Shown here piece by piece: positions 26,398 to 36,638 of a stretch of 64,000 nt of DNA; position 1 is the stretch's first letter; each line of letters opens with the position of its first letter. A model generated the notes under the pieces. That model had not been told where the DNA came from and did no database searches. It saw only the letters and a program-made list of their open reading frames with translations. Both the position numbers and the translations under genes were made by a program. Source of the stretch: Candidatus Dietzia intestinipullorum (lineage in GTDB: Bacteria > Actinomycetota > Actinomycetes > Mycobacteriales > Mycobacteriaceae); the NCBI GenBank assembly GCA_019119635.1, contig DWWP01000029.1, forward strand, positions 1 through 64,000, read 5' to 3'.

Positions 26398-26403
26398 TAG
26401 AAT
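26398..26403 (+). promoter_or_regulatory. -10 box (TAGAAT) of the second emb gene
   Basis: TAGAAT ends 8 nt before the GTG at 26412, in the 22-bp gap between the emb genes. It implies that the second emb can be transcribed alone. Confidence 0.5.
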
Positions 26404-26411
26404 CTGTCGTC

Positions 26412-29400
26412 GTGTCAGACTCCCCCGCAGCCTCCGGCCCGGTCGCCGCCGACGCCCGCGTCGGCAGGCTCCGCCTCGTCGCCGTCGTGACCGGCCTCCT
26501 GGGCACCTTGTGCTTCCTCGCCCTGCCCTTCCTGCCGGTCTCCCAGACCACCTCGACGGTGCAGTGGCCGCAGAACGGGTCGCTGAACTCGGTGACCGCG
26601 CCGCTCATGGCGCACTCACCGCAGCAGTTCACCGCCACCGTCCCGTGTGGGCTGGTCGACGACCTGCCGCCCGAGGGCGGGGTCCTGCTGTCCACGGCCC
26701 CACCCGGCGGTGAGGAGGCCTCCGACCGGGCGTTGTTCGTCACCGCCACCGAGGACACGGTCGACGTGGTCTCCCGCAACCGGGTGATCGTCTCGGCCCC
26801 GCGCGAGGAGATCGCCGGCGGCGGATGTTCCCAACTCTCCGTGACCGCCGCCCCCACCTACGTCGAGGCGGACTTCGAGGGCGTCGACGGTGCGGCGAAC
26901 CGGGTGGACCGGGCCGACCTGCGGCCGATGGTCGTGGGCGTCTACACGGACCTGCCCGCGGACACCGCCGTGCCCGACGGGCTCGACGTCACCGTCGATG
27001 TGGACTCGCGGTTCACCACCGACCCGACGCTGATCAAGTGGGCGGCCATCGTGATCGGCCTGCTGTCGACCGCGGTCGCGCTCTGGGCCCTGCACGGCCT
27101 GGACCAGACCGACGGTCGCCGCTCCCGCCGGTTCCTGCCGCGGGGCTGGTTCCGACTCCGGCCCCCGGACTTCGCCGTGCTCGGCACGCTCGGCCTGTGG
27201 CACTTCATCGGCGGCAACACCTCCGACGACGGCTACATCCTCACCATGGCCCGCGCCGCCGACCCCGCCGGCTACATGGCCAACTACTACCGCTGGTACG
27301 GCGTCCCCGAGTCCCCGTTCGGATCCCCCTACTACGACCTGCTGACGCTGTTCTCGCACGTGTCCACCGCGAGCCCGTGGATGCGCCTGCCCGCGCTGAT
27401 CGCCGCGGTGCTGTGCTGGATGATCATCAGCCGCGAGGTCCTGCCGCGGCTCGGCCGGGCCGCCCGGGCCACCCCGGTGGTCGTGTGGAGCGCCGCCGCC
27501 GTGTTCCTGGCCTTCTGGATGGCCTTCAACAACGGCCTGCGCCCCGAGCCCGCGATCGCGCTCGGCGCGCTGCTCACCTGGACGTCCGTCGAACGCGCCA
27601 TCGCCACCAGGCGACTGTTGCCGTTCGCGGTCGCCGTGATCGTCGCCTCGTTCTCCCTGGCCACCGGTCCGACCGGCCTCATGGCCGTGGCCGCGCTGCT
27701 CATGGGCGTGCGACCCGTCCTGCGCACCGTGGTGGCCCGCGGCAAGGTGGTCGGCTCGCACCTCGCGTTGATCGCCCCGATCCTCGCCTCCGGGACGATG
27801 GTGCTCATCTCCGTCTTCGGCGTGCAGAGCCTCGCCAGCGTGCTCGAGGCCATCCGCGTCCGCGGCGCGATCGGGCCCAGCCTGAGCTGGTTCGAGGAGT
27901 TCGTCCGCTACTACTACCTGATGATCCCCACGGTCGACGGGTCGCTGACCCGCCGCCTGCCGGTCCTGCTGGTCCTCCTGTGCCTGGTGCTGGTGATCGC
28001 CTCGCTGCTGCGCCGCGGCAAGGTGCCGGGCGCCGCGTCCGGCCCCGCGTGGCGCCTCGTCGGCGTGGTGGTGGGCACCGCGTTCTTCATGATGTTCTCG
28101 CCCACCAAGTGGACCCACCACTTCGGTGTGTACGCGGGCATCGGTGCCGCGATCGCCGCGCTCGGGGCGATGGCGATCTCCGCCTCCGCGGTGCGGTCGG
28201 CCCGGAACCGGACCGTGTTCCTCGGCGTCCTCCTGGTGGTGCTCGCACTCGCCTTCGCCGGGCCCAACGGCTGGTGGTACGTCTCGAGCTACGGCATCCC
28301 GTGGTGGGACAAGGCCCCCAGCTTCCGCGGGATCGATGCCGCCACCGTCCTGCTGGTGCTGTCTGTGCTCGCCTTTGTCTACGCCGCGTGGCAGCACCTG
28401 CGACAGGACTACACGGGCACCCAGGCGCCCCGCACATCCGAGGGCCGCCGGCGGATGCGGACCTTCGCCGCCGCCCCGATCGCCCTGGTCGCGGGGGTGC
28501 TCGTGGTGGTGTCGGTGGCCTCGTTCGCCAAGGGCATCCACAAGCAGTTCCCCGCCTACACGATCGCCGAGGGCAACCTCTCGGCCGTCGCCGGCGACCC
28601 CTGCATGCTGGCCGACCGCGTCCTGGTGGAGCCCGACGCCAACGTCGGCATGCTCGCGCCCCTGGACGCCACCCCGCTTCCCGACGGGTCCATCGACCCC
28701 GACGACCGCGCAGAGGCCATCGAGGCGGGCGGGAACAACGGGTTCACCCCCGACGGTGTCGCGCCGGACCTGTCCGCGGACGCCGTCGTCGCCGACGCCG
28801 GCTCCGCCAACACGGCCTCCGAGCCCGGCAGCGGCCCGTCGGTCAACACCGGCCAGAGCGCCGGGACCTCGGGCGGCCAGGGCGCGGAGGGCGTCAACTC
28901 CTCCACCGTGGCCCTGCCGTTCGGCCTGGACCCGGCCACCACCCCGGTCCTGGGCTCGCACCGCGGCGGCCCGCAGCGGGAGGCCGACCTCGAGACCGGC
29001 TGGTACCAGCTCCCCGAGAACCGCGAGGCGCACCCGCTGCTCGTCGTGTCCGCCGCCGGGCGGATCGGCCGCTTCGACGCCGACGGCCTGTACAAGTACG
29101 GGCAGGCGGTGACGGTCGAGTTCGGCCGCTCGGGCGAGGCCGGCGTCGAGGACGTGGGCGAGCCCGTCGTGCCGTTCGACATCGGCCCCGCCCCCACGTG
29201 GCGGAACCTGCGGGTGGACATGCAGGACGTGCCCGCCGACGCCGACGTCATGCGCATCCGGGTCGACGACTCCGACCTCACGCCGGACCAGTGGGCGGCG
29301 ATCACCCCGCCGCGCGCGCCCGAGCTCCAGACCGTCCAGGAGATGGTCGGCTCGGATTCGCCGGTGATGCTCGACTGGGCGGTCAGCCTGCAGTTCCCCT

Positions 29401-29735
29401 GCCAGCGTCCGTTCTCGCACTACGCCGGCGTGGCCGAGCTCCCCGAGTTCCGCATCATGCCGGATCGGCCGCTGGCGGTGAGCGCCACCAGCACGTGGTC
29501 GTCGTACGAGGCCGGCGGGCCGCTCGGGTGGATCGAGACCTCCCAGTACGCCCGCACGATCCCCTCCTACCTGCGGCACGACTGGAACCGCGACTGGGGC
29601 TCCATCGAGTCCTACGCGCCGCTGGGCACCCGGCAGGCCGAGGCGCCGGAGCCCGCCGAGGTGAGCACCGATACGGCGACCCGCTGGGGCTGGTGGCAGC
29701 CCGAGGGGCCGATCTTCGTGACCGACCCCGAGTAG
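26412..29735 (+). CDS. emb: arabinosyltransferase Emb (second copy)
   Basis: A 1107-aa paralogue of the preceding enzyme with the same architecture: helix VVTGLLGTLCFLALPFLPVS, jelly-roll domain, catalytic loop NTSDDGYILTMAR (Asp272, Asp273; Met279 at the EmbB-306 position), many helices, TKWTHHFGVYAG, and a C-terminal domain ending with WGSIESYAPLG. It has a Gly/Ser/Asn-rich insert near residue 800 (SGPSVNTGQSAGTSGGQGA) that interrupts the C-terminal domain. Two different Emb proteins are compatible with a heterodimer like EmbA-EmbB, but which mycobacterial type each represents needs a tree. The GTG start follows its own -10 box. Confidence 0.92.
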   Translation: MSDSPAASGPVAADARVGRLRLVAVVTGLLGTLCFLALPFLPVSQTTSTVQWPQNGSLNSVTAPLMAHSPQQFTATVPCGLVDDLPPEGGVLLSTAPPGGEEASDRALFVTATEDTVDVVSRNRVIVSAPREEIAGGGCSQLSVTAAPTYVEADFEGVDGAANRVDRADLRPMVVGVYTDLPADTAVPDGLDVTVDVDSRFTTDPTLIKWAAIVIGLLSTAVALWALHGLDQTDGRRSRRFLPRGWFRLRPPDFAVLGTLGLWHFIGGNTSDDGYILTMARAADPAGYMANYYRWYGVPESPFGSPYYDLLTLFSHVSTASPWMRLPALIAAVLCWMIISREVLPRLGRAARATPVVVWSAAAVFLAFWMAFNNGLRPEPAIALGALLTWTSVERAIATRRLLPFAVAVIVASFSLATGPTGLMAVAALLMGVRPVLRTVVARGKVVGSHLALIAPILASGTMVLISVFGVQSLASVLEAIRVRGAIGPSLSWFEEFVRYYYLMIPTVDGSLTRRLPVLLVLLCLVLVIASLLRRGKVPGAASGPAWRLVGVVVGTAFFMMFSPTKWTHHFGVYAGIGAAIAALGAMAISASAVRSARNRTVFLGVLLVVLALAFAGPNGWWYVSSYGIPWWDKAPSFRGIDAATVLLVLSVLAFVYAAWQHLRQDYTGTQAPRTSEGRRRMRTFAAAPIALVAGVLVVVSVASFAKGIHKQFPAYTIAEGNLSAVAGDPCMLADRVLVEPDANVGMLAPLDATPLPDGSIDPDDRAEAIEAGGNNGFTPDGVAPDLSADAVVADAGSANTASEPGSGPSVNTGQSAGTSGGQGAEGVNSSTVALPFGLDPATTPVLGSHRGGPQREADLETGWYQLPENREAHPLLVVSAAGRIGRFDADGLYKYGQAVTVEFGRSGEAGVEDVGEPVVPFDIGPAPTWRNLRVDMQDVPADADVMRIRVDDSDLTPDQWAAITPPRAPELQTVQEMVGSDSPVMLDWAVSLQFPCQRPFSHYAGVAELPEFRIMPDRPLAVSATSTWSSYEAGGPLGWIETSQYARTIPSYLRHDWNRDWGSIESYAPLGTRQAEAPEPAEVSTDTATRWGWWQPEGPIFVTDPE

Positions 29736-29977
29736 CAGCTGGCGGGCGGCGCGACCCGGTAGCCGGGAAGGCCCGGGCCGCGCTGCTCACCGCCGACGCG
29801 CGGGTGCGCTGCCCGCCACCCGCGCTGCCGGGTGCGCTGGCAGAATGCACAGCCAACCCCCGGTTACGCTGCGAGTCTGGACCAGAGCCGCAGCGCAACC
29901 CGCCGCCCGCGGGCCGAGCCGAGGCGAGCCGGGCCGGCAGCCAGCCGTGCTGCCCGCGGCCGCGCGGGCAGCAGCAG
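29736..29977. other. intergenic region between convergent emb and accD4, rich in dyads
   Basis: No gene is supported. GC-rich dyads and the dispersed repeat at 29862-29901 fill the gap and may serve as the bidirectional stop for the two operons. Confidence 0.5.
29862..29901. repeat. dispersed inverted-repeat element (copy related to 7701-7740)
   Basis: GGTTACGCTGCG and CGCAGCGCAACC flank AGTCTGGACCAGAGC, forming a hairpin. It matches the glfT1 copy at about 32 of 40 bases. A partial related unit (TGCGCTGG...CAGCCAACCCC) precedes it at 29834-29860. Confidence 0.7.
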
Positions 29978-31531
29978 CTACATCGGGGCGATGGGGTGCT
30001 TGCGCGGGGGCTCGGTGGTGGTCTTGTCGCGGAGCTGCTTGAGCGCGCTGCGCAGGACCAGACGGGTCTCGGAGGGCTCGATCACCGCGTCGATGTAGCC
30101 ACGCTCGGCGGCCGTGTACGGGGTCGCGATGAACTCGTTGTACATATCGACGAGCTGCTGGCGGAGCTTGGGCCCCTCGACCGGCCCGGCCTCCTCGATC
30201 TGCCGCCGCTGCAGCAGGTCGACCGCGCCCTCGGCACCCATCACGGCGATACGCGCGGTGGGCCAGGCGAAGTTGAGGTCGCCGCCGAGATTCTTGGACC
30301 CCATCACCGCGTACGCGCCGCCGTAGGCCTTGCGCACCACAAAGGTGACCTTGGGGACGGACGACGCCGCCACGGCGTAGCCCATCTTGGCACCGCGGTG
30401 GATGATGCCCATCTTCTCTTGCTGCACGCCCGGCAGATAGCCGGGCGTGTCCACGACGTACACGATCGGGATCGAGTAGGCGTCGCACAGCAGCATGAAG
30501 CGCGTGGACTTCTCCGAGGCGTCGATGTCGAGGGCGCCGGACAGGTGCAGCGGCTGGTTGGCCACCACTCCGACGGGCTCCCCGTCGACGCGGGCGAAGC
30601 CGGTGATCATGTTGGGCGCGAACTGGCCGGAGGTCTCGACGAACTCGCCGTCGTCGAACATGCGCAGGAGCACATCGTGCATGTCGTACGAGGCGTTGTC
30701 CGAGTCCGGGATCACCTCGTCGAGTGCCAGGTCCGACTCGGTGCGCTCCGGCTCCAGGCCGGGGTTGATGCGCGGGGCGTTCTCGGCCGCGGACGACGGC
30801 AGGAAGCTGAGCAGGTTACGGACCCACATGAACGCGTCGTGCTCGCTGACCGCGACGTGGTTGACGTTGCCGTTCTTGGCCTGTTGCAGGGCGGAGCCGA
30901 GATCCTCCATGGAGATCTCCTCGCCGGTGACCTGCTTGATCACGTCCGGTCCGGTGATGAACATGTAGGCCTGGTCCTGGACGGCCACCACGAAGTCGGT
31001 GGTCACGGGCGCGTAGACGGCGCCGCCCGCGCACTTGCCGAGCATGATCGAGATCTGCGGGACGTAGCCGGAGGCCGGGTACTGCCGCTTGGAGATCTCC
31101 GAGTAGTAGGCCAGCGAGGTGACGGCGTCCTGGACGCGGGCGCCACCCGAGTCGTTGATGCCGATGATCGGGCAGCCGATCTTGATTGCGAAATCCATGA
31201 TCGCGCAGACCTTCTTGCCGAAGGCCTCGCCGACGGAGCCGCCGAACACCGTGTTGTCGTGCGCGTACACGGCCACGGGGCGGCCGTCGATGGTGCCGCG
31301 GCCTGTGACCACGCCGTCGCCGTACGGGTTGTCGTCGTTGCCGGGGGCCTTGGCAAGCTGGCCCATCTCGATGAAACTGCCGGGGTCCAGCAGCTCGGCG
31401 ATGCGGACGCGCGGAGGGGTGTTGCCGGCGGCGTCACGCTTGGCCTTGGCCCGTTCACTGCCCGGGTCGAGGGCCTCCTCGTGCTTGGCCCGCAGCTCCG
31501 CGAGCTTCTCCGCCGTGGTCTGTTGCGTCAC
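29978..31531 (-). CDS. accD4: acyl-CoA carboxylase beta subunit AccD4
   Basis: A 517-aa carboxyltransferase that carboxylates a long-chain acyl-CoA to give the extender unit for mycolate condensation. Crotonase-fold signatures include GINDSGGARVQDAV, GYVPQISIMLGKCAGGAVYAP with the oxyanion Gly pair, and in the second half VDTPGYLPGVQQE and KAYGGAYAVMGSK. The neighbours pks13 and fadD32 identify it as AccD4 rather than a propionyl-CoA enzyme. The GTG start overlaps the pks13 stop in GTGA, so production is coupled. The biotinylated alpha subunit is not in the window. Confidence 0.93.
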   Translation of the reverse strand: MTQQTTAEKLAELRAKHEEALDPGSERAKAKRDAAGNTPPRVRIAELLDPGSFIEMGQLAKAPGNDDNPYGDGVVTGRGTIDGRPVAVYAHDNTVFGGSVGEAFGKKVCAIMDFAIKIGCPIIGINDSGGARVQDAVTSLAYYSEISKRQYPASGYVPQISIMLGKCAGGAVYAPVTTDFVVAVQDQAYMFITGPDVIKQVTGEEISMEDLGSALQQAKNGNVNHVAVSEHDAFMWVRNLLSFLPSSAAENAPRINPGLEPERTESDLALDEVIPDSDNASYDMHDVLLRMFDDGEFVETSGQFAPNMITGFARVDGEPVGVVANQPLHLSGALDIDASEKSTRFMLLCDAYSIPIVYVVDTPGYLPGVQQEKMGIIHRGAKMGYAVAASSVPKVTFVVRKAYGGAYAVMGSKNLGGDLNFAWPTARIAVMGAEGAVDLLQRRQIEEAGPVEGPKLRQQLVDMYNEFIATPYTAAERGYIDAVIEPSETRLVLRSALKQLRDKTTTEPPRKHPIAPM

Positions 31532-34500
31532 TCGCCCGCTTCCTTTCCTGCGTTCGCGTCGATCTCCGAGAGTCGTCGCGCCAGATGTTTACCGACCGTA
31601 CCCACTTCCGGCTCGTCGACGACGGCGAGGTGGTCACCGCGGAGCTGGACGATCTCGAGGTCGTCGACGATCTTCGCCCATCCGCCGTCCGGGTCGATCT
31701 CCGCGTAGCGCGGCTCGAGTTCGATGGCGCCGTCGTGCATGCGCTCGGCGCGGTAGAGGACGAACGGCACCTCGGCGCCGATCTCCGACCACTGGGCCAG
31801 GTCGACGCTCTGGAGGATGCGGTTGTCCACGAAGCTGGCCCGCTGGTGCTCGATCACGCCGCCGCCCATGGCGTTGGCCTCGGCACCGAGCCCCTCCAGC
31901 AGCATCTCGAGGACGCCGTCCTCACCGTGCTCGGCGAGGAACTCGCGCGGCACCTCCACGTCCAGCCCGTAGGTCTTCTTGGCGAAGTCCGCGTAGCGCT
32001 TCCAGCGCAGGACCGCCTCGTCGAGCGTGTCCGGGACGGGCTCGGACGGCTGCACGGTGTCGAGCAGCACGACCAACGCGACCTCGTCGCCCGCCGCCCG
32101 CAGCTGCCGGGCGACCTCGACCGCGAGCGCCCCGCCGAAGGACCAGCCGCCCAGGGCGACGGGCCGACCGGCCGCGATCTCGCGGATCGTCTCCAGGTAT
32201 CCGGCGGCGCGTTCGGCCAGCGGGCCCTCGGTGCGCTCGATGCCGTACACGGGGCTGTCGTCGGGCAGCCGGTCCACGAGCGGCTCGTAGACCAGCGAGG
32301 ACCCGCCGGCCGCGTGGAACAGCACGAGCGGCGTGCGGTCCGCCGCGCCCTCGCGCAGGACGCGGACGTTGCCCTCGACCGCGGCCTCGGTGAAGGGGCG
32401 GAGCAGGTCGGCGATCTCGGCGATGGTGCCCGCCCCGGCCACCTGCTCGCCGGTGATCTCCCCGCCGCACCGCTCGGACAGGCGGGCGGCCAGCGCGTCG
32501 CGCGTGGGCTCGTCGACCGCGGGCAGGGCGCCCGCGACGCCGGGCGCCGCGTCGCCGGTCACCACGGCCCACGCGCCGAACGCCATGCGCTCGGTGTCGT
32601 CGCGCGGGGCGACGTTCACGCCACCGCCGGCCTCGCCGGGGTCCCCGGCCGCGGACTCGTCGCCGCGGAGCGCCCCCACGTCGACGGCGCCCTCGCCGCG
32701 CGACTGCTGATCGGCGAGCTCGCCCACCTTGTCCGGGTTCTCGACGGCGAAGGTCACCATCTCCACGACGTCGTTCATCGAGGCGTCGCGCATGGCCTGC
32801 AGCTCGAGCGGCGGGATGGAGAACTCGTACTCGACGCGGTTCTTGATCCGCACCGCCATGAGCGAATCCAGCCCCAGGTCCAGCAGCGGCAGCTCGCGGG
32901 GCAGGTCGTCGGGGCTGTACCCCATCGACGAGCCCACGATCCGCGCGAGGCGGTCGGCGATCGACTCGCCGGAGTCCGGTGTCCAGCGCGTGTCCGCCTC
33001 GTCGTCGTCATCGGCGTCCACCACCGGCGCGTCCGACTCCGCCGACACGTAGTCCGGCTCCACCTGCTGGTCGGGGTCGACCGGGGTCCCCCCGGTCACC
33101 GCGCACTCGCCCACCAGGACGAAGGACGGCGTGGCGCCGTCGCCGGTCTGCGCGTGCACCTGCAGTGAGGCGCCACCGGGGTGTGGGGTCATGGTGGTGG
33201 TCACCGTCCCCGCGGGCGGGAGGACGCCCGGGCGGCGGACGGCGGTGAGGGTCGCGCCCTCGACGACGGACGCGGCCGCGGCGTGCATCAGGGCGTCGAC
33301 GCTCGGCACCACCGAGGCCTGTACCTGCCACGCGTGACGGCCGTCGGGCAGGGCCACGTGCGAGCCGGGCATGCGGCCCTCGCCCGAGCCCCCGCCGGCG
33401 GTGACGGTCGGCCACAGCGTCCGCCGCTTCCATTCGGTCCCGGGGACCGCCGCGTAGCGCCCGGGCCCGGTGACGTAGCCGTGGAGCATCTCCACGACCT
33501 GCTCCATGTCGATCTCGTGGCCGTGGACGTACAGCTGCGCGATCGCGTTCAGCAGGGTGTCCGACTCGGATTCCTTGCGCTTGAGCGTGTACAGCAGGTT
33601 GGGCTCCATGAGCCCGGCGTCGAAGCAGGTGGCCGCGATCGACATCGCCGCGACGGGGTTGGGCGCGAACTCGAGGAACGTCACGTATCCGGCGTCGACG
33701 GCCTTGCGCACGGCGTGCGTGAACCACACCTGGTGGCGCATGCCCTTGACCCAGTACTCCTCCGAGTGGATCGGCTCGTGGCCCGGGCGGTAGAACACCT
33801 CGCGGTCGACCGAGGAGAACAGCCCGGCCTTCAGCGCGTGCGGCTCGAGTCCGGCGATCTCGGCGGCGAGCTCGCCCAGCAGCATGTCCACGTCCGAGGT
33901 GTGTCCGGCGCCGCGGACCTGCAGCTGGCGCGCGAACTTGCCCTGCTCCTCGACCCAGGCCACGAAGTCGGCGACGGGCCGGGCACGGCCACCGACGGTG
34001 GTGTGCGTGGGCGCGGCGTAGACGGCCGGCTCGATCGAGGCGAACCGCGGGTTCTCGGCGATGATCTGCGCAACCTCGTCCGCCGAGTACTCGACCAGGG
34101 CCATGGCCCCGGCGTCCTCGTCCGAGACCTGCTGCTCGGCGTCGCCCATGAGACGGGACCGTACGCAGATCACACGCACCGCGTCCTCGAGGCCCAGCCC
34201 CCCGTTCGCGTACGCGGCGGCGACCTCCCCCATCGAGTGCCCGATGACCGCCTCGGGCTCGGCCCCGAGCGCCTTGAGCGTGTCGATCAGGGCGACCTGG
34301 ATTGCGAAGATGCCCACCTGGGCGCTCTCGACGCCGTAGGTGACCGAGTCGTCGAGGAACATCTCGGACACCAAGTAGCCGGCCTCGAAGTCGATGAGTT
34401 CGTCCACCGCGTCCAGGCACGAGGCGAAGAGCGGGTTGGACAGGTACAGCTCCTTGGCCATCTTGCGGTGCTGGGCGCCGAAGCCGGCGAAGACCCAGAC

Positions 34501-36552
34501 GTCGCCCGTGCCCGCGGGGGCGTCGGCGCTGAACACGCCGGGGCCGGGGTCGCCGGCGGCGAGGGAACGCAGCCCGGCGACCAGTTCCTCGCGGGTGTGG
34601 CCGACGACGGCGCCGCGGGAGCGGGCGTGGTTGCGGGTGGCCAGGGTGCGGGCGACCGCACCGAGATCGACGGAGTCGTCCTGCTCCTCGAGCCAGTCCG
34701 CGATCCGTCCGGCCGTCGACCGACGGCGGGAGGGCAGCGAGCCGGAGACGACGAGGACCGTGGCGGGGCCGCCGGGAGCGACGGTGCCGGTGGTCGCCAG
34801 CTCGTCCGCGTTGCGCCGGACCGCCTCGGCCACGCTGCGCGCGACGTCCTCGTCCTCCGCCGCGGCGGGGGCGGCGTCCGCATCGGCGACGTCAGCGTCG
34901 GCATCGTGGGCGGCGTCCGGGTCCGCCGCGTCAGCGTCCGTGCGGACCGGCTGCGGCCGGTACTCCGACACCACCACGTGCGCGTTGGTGCCGCCGAATC
35001 CGAAGCCCGAGACGCCGGCGACGGCCCGCCCGCTGTAGCGGGGCCACGGCGTCGTCTCGGTGACCACGCTGAGCCGCGAGGCCTCGAAGTCGATGTACGG
35101 GTTGGGGCCCGCGAAGTTGAGGGTGGGCGGCAGGGCGTCGTGCCCCATCCCGAGGACGATCTTGGCCAGGCCGACGGCGCCGGCGGCCGACTCCATGTGC
35201 CCGAAGTTGGTCTTGGCCGAGCCCAGCAGGGTCGGCCGGTCGGCGTCGCGGCCGCGCCCGAGCACCTGCCCGATCGCGGTGGCCTCGATGGGGTCGCCGA
35301 GGATCGTGCCGGTGCCGTGGGCCTCGATGTAGTCGACCTCCTTCGGATCCACGCCGGCGTCCGCGTAGGCCTGCCGCAGCACGGAGACCTGCGCGTCCGG
35401 GTTGGGCGCGGTCATCCCGTTGGAGCGGCCGTCCGAGTTCACGGCCGAGCCCTTGATGACGGCCAGCACCTCGTCGCCGTCGCGCTCCGCCTCCGAGAGG
35501 CGCTTGAGGATGAACACGCCGCCGCCCTCGGCCCGGCAGATGCCGTCGGCGTCGGAGGAGAAGGCCTTGATGGTCCCGTCCGGGCTCAGGGCGGCGCCGG
35601 TCTTGGCGAAACCCATCGTGGCGGCGGGCGCGAGCATCATGTTGACCCCACCGGCCACGGCGAGGTCCGACTCGTGTAGCCGCAGGGAGTTGACGGCCTC
35701 GTGGAGGGTCACCAGCGACGTCGAGCAGGCGGTGTCCAGCGTCATCGACGGCCCGCGGAAATCGAACGTGTAGGAGATGCGGTTGGAGATGATCGCGTTG
35801 GACGCGCCGGTGACCGCGTAGGGCGACGCGGCGGCGGAGTCGGAGGTGAGGAGCACCTGGTAGTCGCTCGAGGAGGCGCCCATGAAGACGCCGACCTCGC
35901 CGCCCTTGAGGTCGCTGGCGGGCAGGTGCGCGTTCTCGAGTGCCTCCCACGTGAGCTCGAGGGCCAGCCGCTGCTGCGGGTCCACCATCTCGGCCTCGCG
36001 GGGGCTCATGCCGAAGAACTCGGCGTCGAAGTCCCGCACCTCCGAGTCGTCGAGCCAGCCGCCGCGGTCGGGGGCCTCGGCCAGCACCTGCTGGACGTAG
36101 GCGTCTCCCGCCCATTCCGTCCAGCGGGTCGCCGGGCGGCGGCTGGTGGCGTCGCGGCCCTGCGCGAGCAGGTCCCAGGTGGCCTCCGGGGTGTCCGCCC
36201 CGCCCGGGAAGCGGGTGGCCAGGCCGATCACGGCCACGTCGAACTCCATTCCGGCACCGCGGTGGCGGAACGTGTGGAGGTCGGAGGGCGCCACCTCATC
36301 GGCAGGACCGTTGACCACGTACTCGGCGAGCGAGGCGATGGTGGGGTGCTGGTAGGCGACCGTGGCGTCGAGCGGACGCCCGAGCAGGTCCTCGAGGTCG
36401 GCGGAGATCGACACCGCGTCACGGGAGGACAGTCCGTACTCCTCGAGGGAGCGGTCGTCGGTGACCTTGGTGGCGTCGAGGCCCGTGGCCCGGCAGACCC
36501 AGTCCCGCAGCCAGTCGCGGAGCTCTACTACCGTCATCTCGCTCTGTGCCAT
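31528..36552 (-). CDS. pks13: polyketide synthase Pks13 (mycolate condensing enzyme)
   Basis: A 1674-aa type I synthase that condenses a meromycoloyl chain with a carboxylated acyl chain to form the alpha-alkyl beta-ketoester precursor of mycolic acids. Domain order: ACP1 (Ser43 in GLSSRD), ketosynthase (Cys276 in DTACSTS, then EAHGTGT), acyltransferase (Ser773 in GHSMGE), ACP2 (Ser1230 in GLDSL) and thioesterase (Ser1471 in GGWSFGG). A 50-residue Asp/Ala-rich linker of DADAADPDAAHD type lies between KS and AT. ATG 36552 is the first codon of MAQSEMTVVELRDWL; upstream codons are low-complexity. Confidence 0.96.
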   Translation of the reverse strand: MAQSEMTVVELRDWLRDWVCRATGLDATKVTDDRSLEEYGLSSRDAVSISADLEDLLGRPLDATVAYQHPTIASLAEYVVNGPADEVAPSDLHTFRHRGAGMEFDVAVIGLATRFPGGADTPEATWDLLAQGRDATSRRPATRWTEWAGDAYVQQVLAEAPDRGGWLDDSEVRDFDAEFFGMSPREAEMVDPQQRLALELTWEALENAHLPASDLKGGEVGVFMGASSSDYQVLLTSDSAAASPYAVTGASNAIISNRISYTFDFRGPSMTLDTACSTSLVTLHEAVNSLRLHESDLAVAGGVNMMLAPAATMGFAKTGAALSPDGTIKAFSSDADGICRAEGGGVFILKRLSEAERDGDEVLAVIKGSAVNSDGRSNGMTAPNPDAQVSVLRQAYADAGVDPKEVDYIEAHGTGTILGDPIEATAIGQVLGRGRDADRPTLLGSAKTNFGHMESAAGAVGLAKIVLGMGHDALPPTLNFAGPNPYIDFEASRLSVVTETTPWPRYSGRAVAGVSGFGFGGTNAHVVVSEYRPQPVRTDADAADPDAAHDADADVADADAAPAAAEDEDVARSVAEAVRRNADELATTGTVAPGGPATVLVVSGSLPSRRRSTAGRIADWLEEQDDSVDLGAVARTLATRNHARSRGAVVGHTREELVAGLRSLAAGDPGPGVFSADAPAGTGDVWVFAGFGAQHRKMAKELYLSNPLFASCLDAVDELIDFEAGYLVSEMFLDDSVTYGVESAQVGIFAIQVALIDTLKALGAEPEAVIGHSMGEVAAAYANGGLGLEDAVRVICVRSRLMGDAEQQVSDEDAGAMALVEYSADEVAQIIAENPRFASIEPAVYAAPTHTTVGGRARPVADFVAWVEEQGKFARQLQVRGAGHTSDVDMLLGELAAEIAGLEPHALKAGLFSSVDREVFYRPGHEPIHSEEYWVKGMRHQVWFTHAVRKAVDAGYVTFLEFAPNPVAAMSIAATCFDAGLMEPNLLYTLKRKESESDTLLNAIAQLYVHGHEIDMEQVVEMLHGYVTGPGRYAAVPGTEWKRRTLWPTVTAGGGSGEGRMPGSHVALPDGRHAWQVQASVVPSVDALMHAAAASVVEGATLTAVRRPGVLPPAGTVTTTMTPHPGGASLQVHAQTGDGATPSFVLVGECAVTGGTPVDPDQQVEPDYVSAESDAPVVDADDDDEADTRWTPDSGESIADRLARIVGSSMGYSPDDLPRELPLLDLGLDSLMAVRIKNRVEYEFSIPPLELQAMRDASMNDVVEMVTFAVENPDKVGELADQQSRGEGAVDVGALRGDESAAGDPGEAGGGVNVAPRDDTERMAFGAWAVVTGDAAPGVAGALPAVDEPTRDALAARLSERCGGEITGEQVAGAGTIAEIADLLRPFTEAAVEGNVRVLREGAADRTPLVLFHAAGGSSLVYEPLVDRLPDDSPVYGIERTEGPLAERAAGYLETIREIAAGRPVALGGWSFGGALAVEVARQLRAAGDEVALVVLLDTVQPSEPVPDTLDEAVLRWKRYADFAKKTYGLDVEVPREFLAEHGEDGVLEMLLEGLGAEANAMGGGVIEHQRASFVDNRILQSVDLAQWSEIGAEVPFVLYRAERMHDGAIELEPRYAEIDPDGGWAKIVDDLEIVQLRGDHLAVVDEPEVGTVGKHLARRLSEIDANAGKEAGE

Positions 36553-36638
36553 GCTCTCCGCTCGCCTCTCGGTGGGTGTGTCCGTGTGCTCCTCGTCCCG
36601 CGCCCCGGCCGGGTCGAGCCGGTCACGGTGGGCGGACT

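Noticed and set aside
26825-31708. 1627-codon open frame across the second emb gene into accD4
   Set aside because: It is a stop-free shadow frame in GC-rich DNA. It has no recognisable domain and covers two real genes on different strands.
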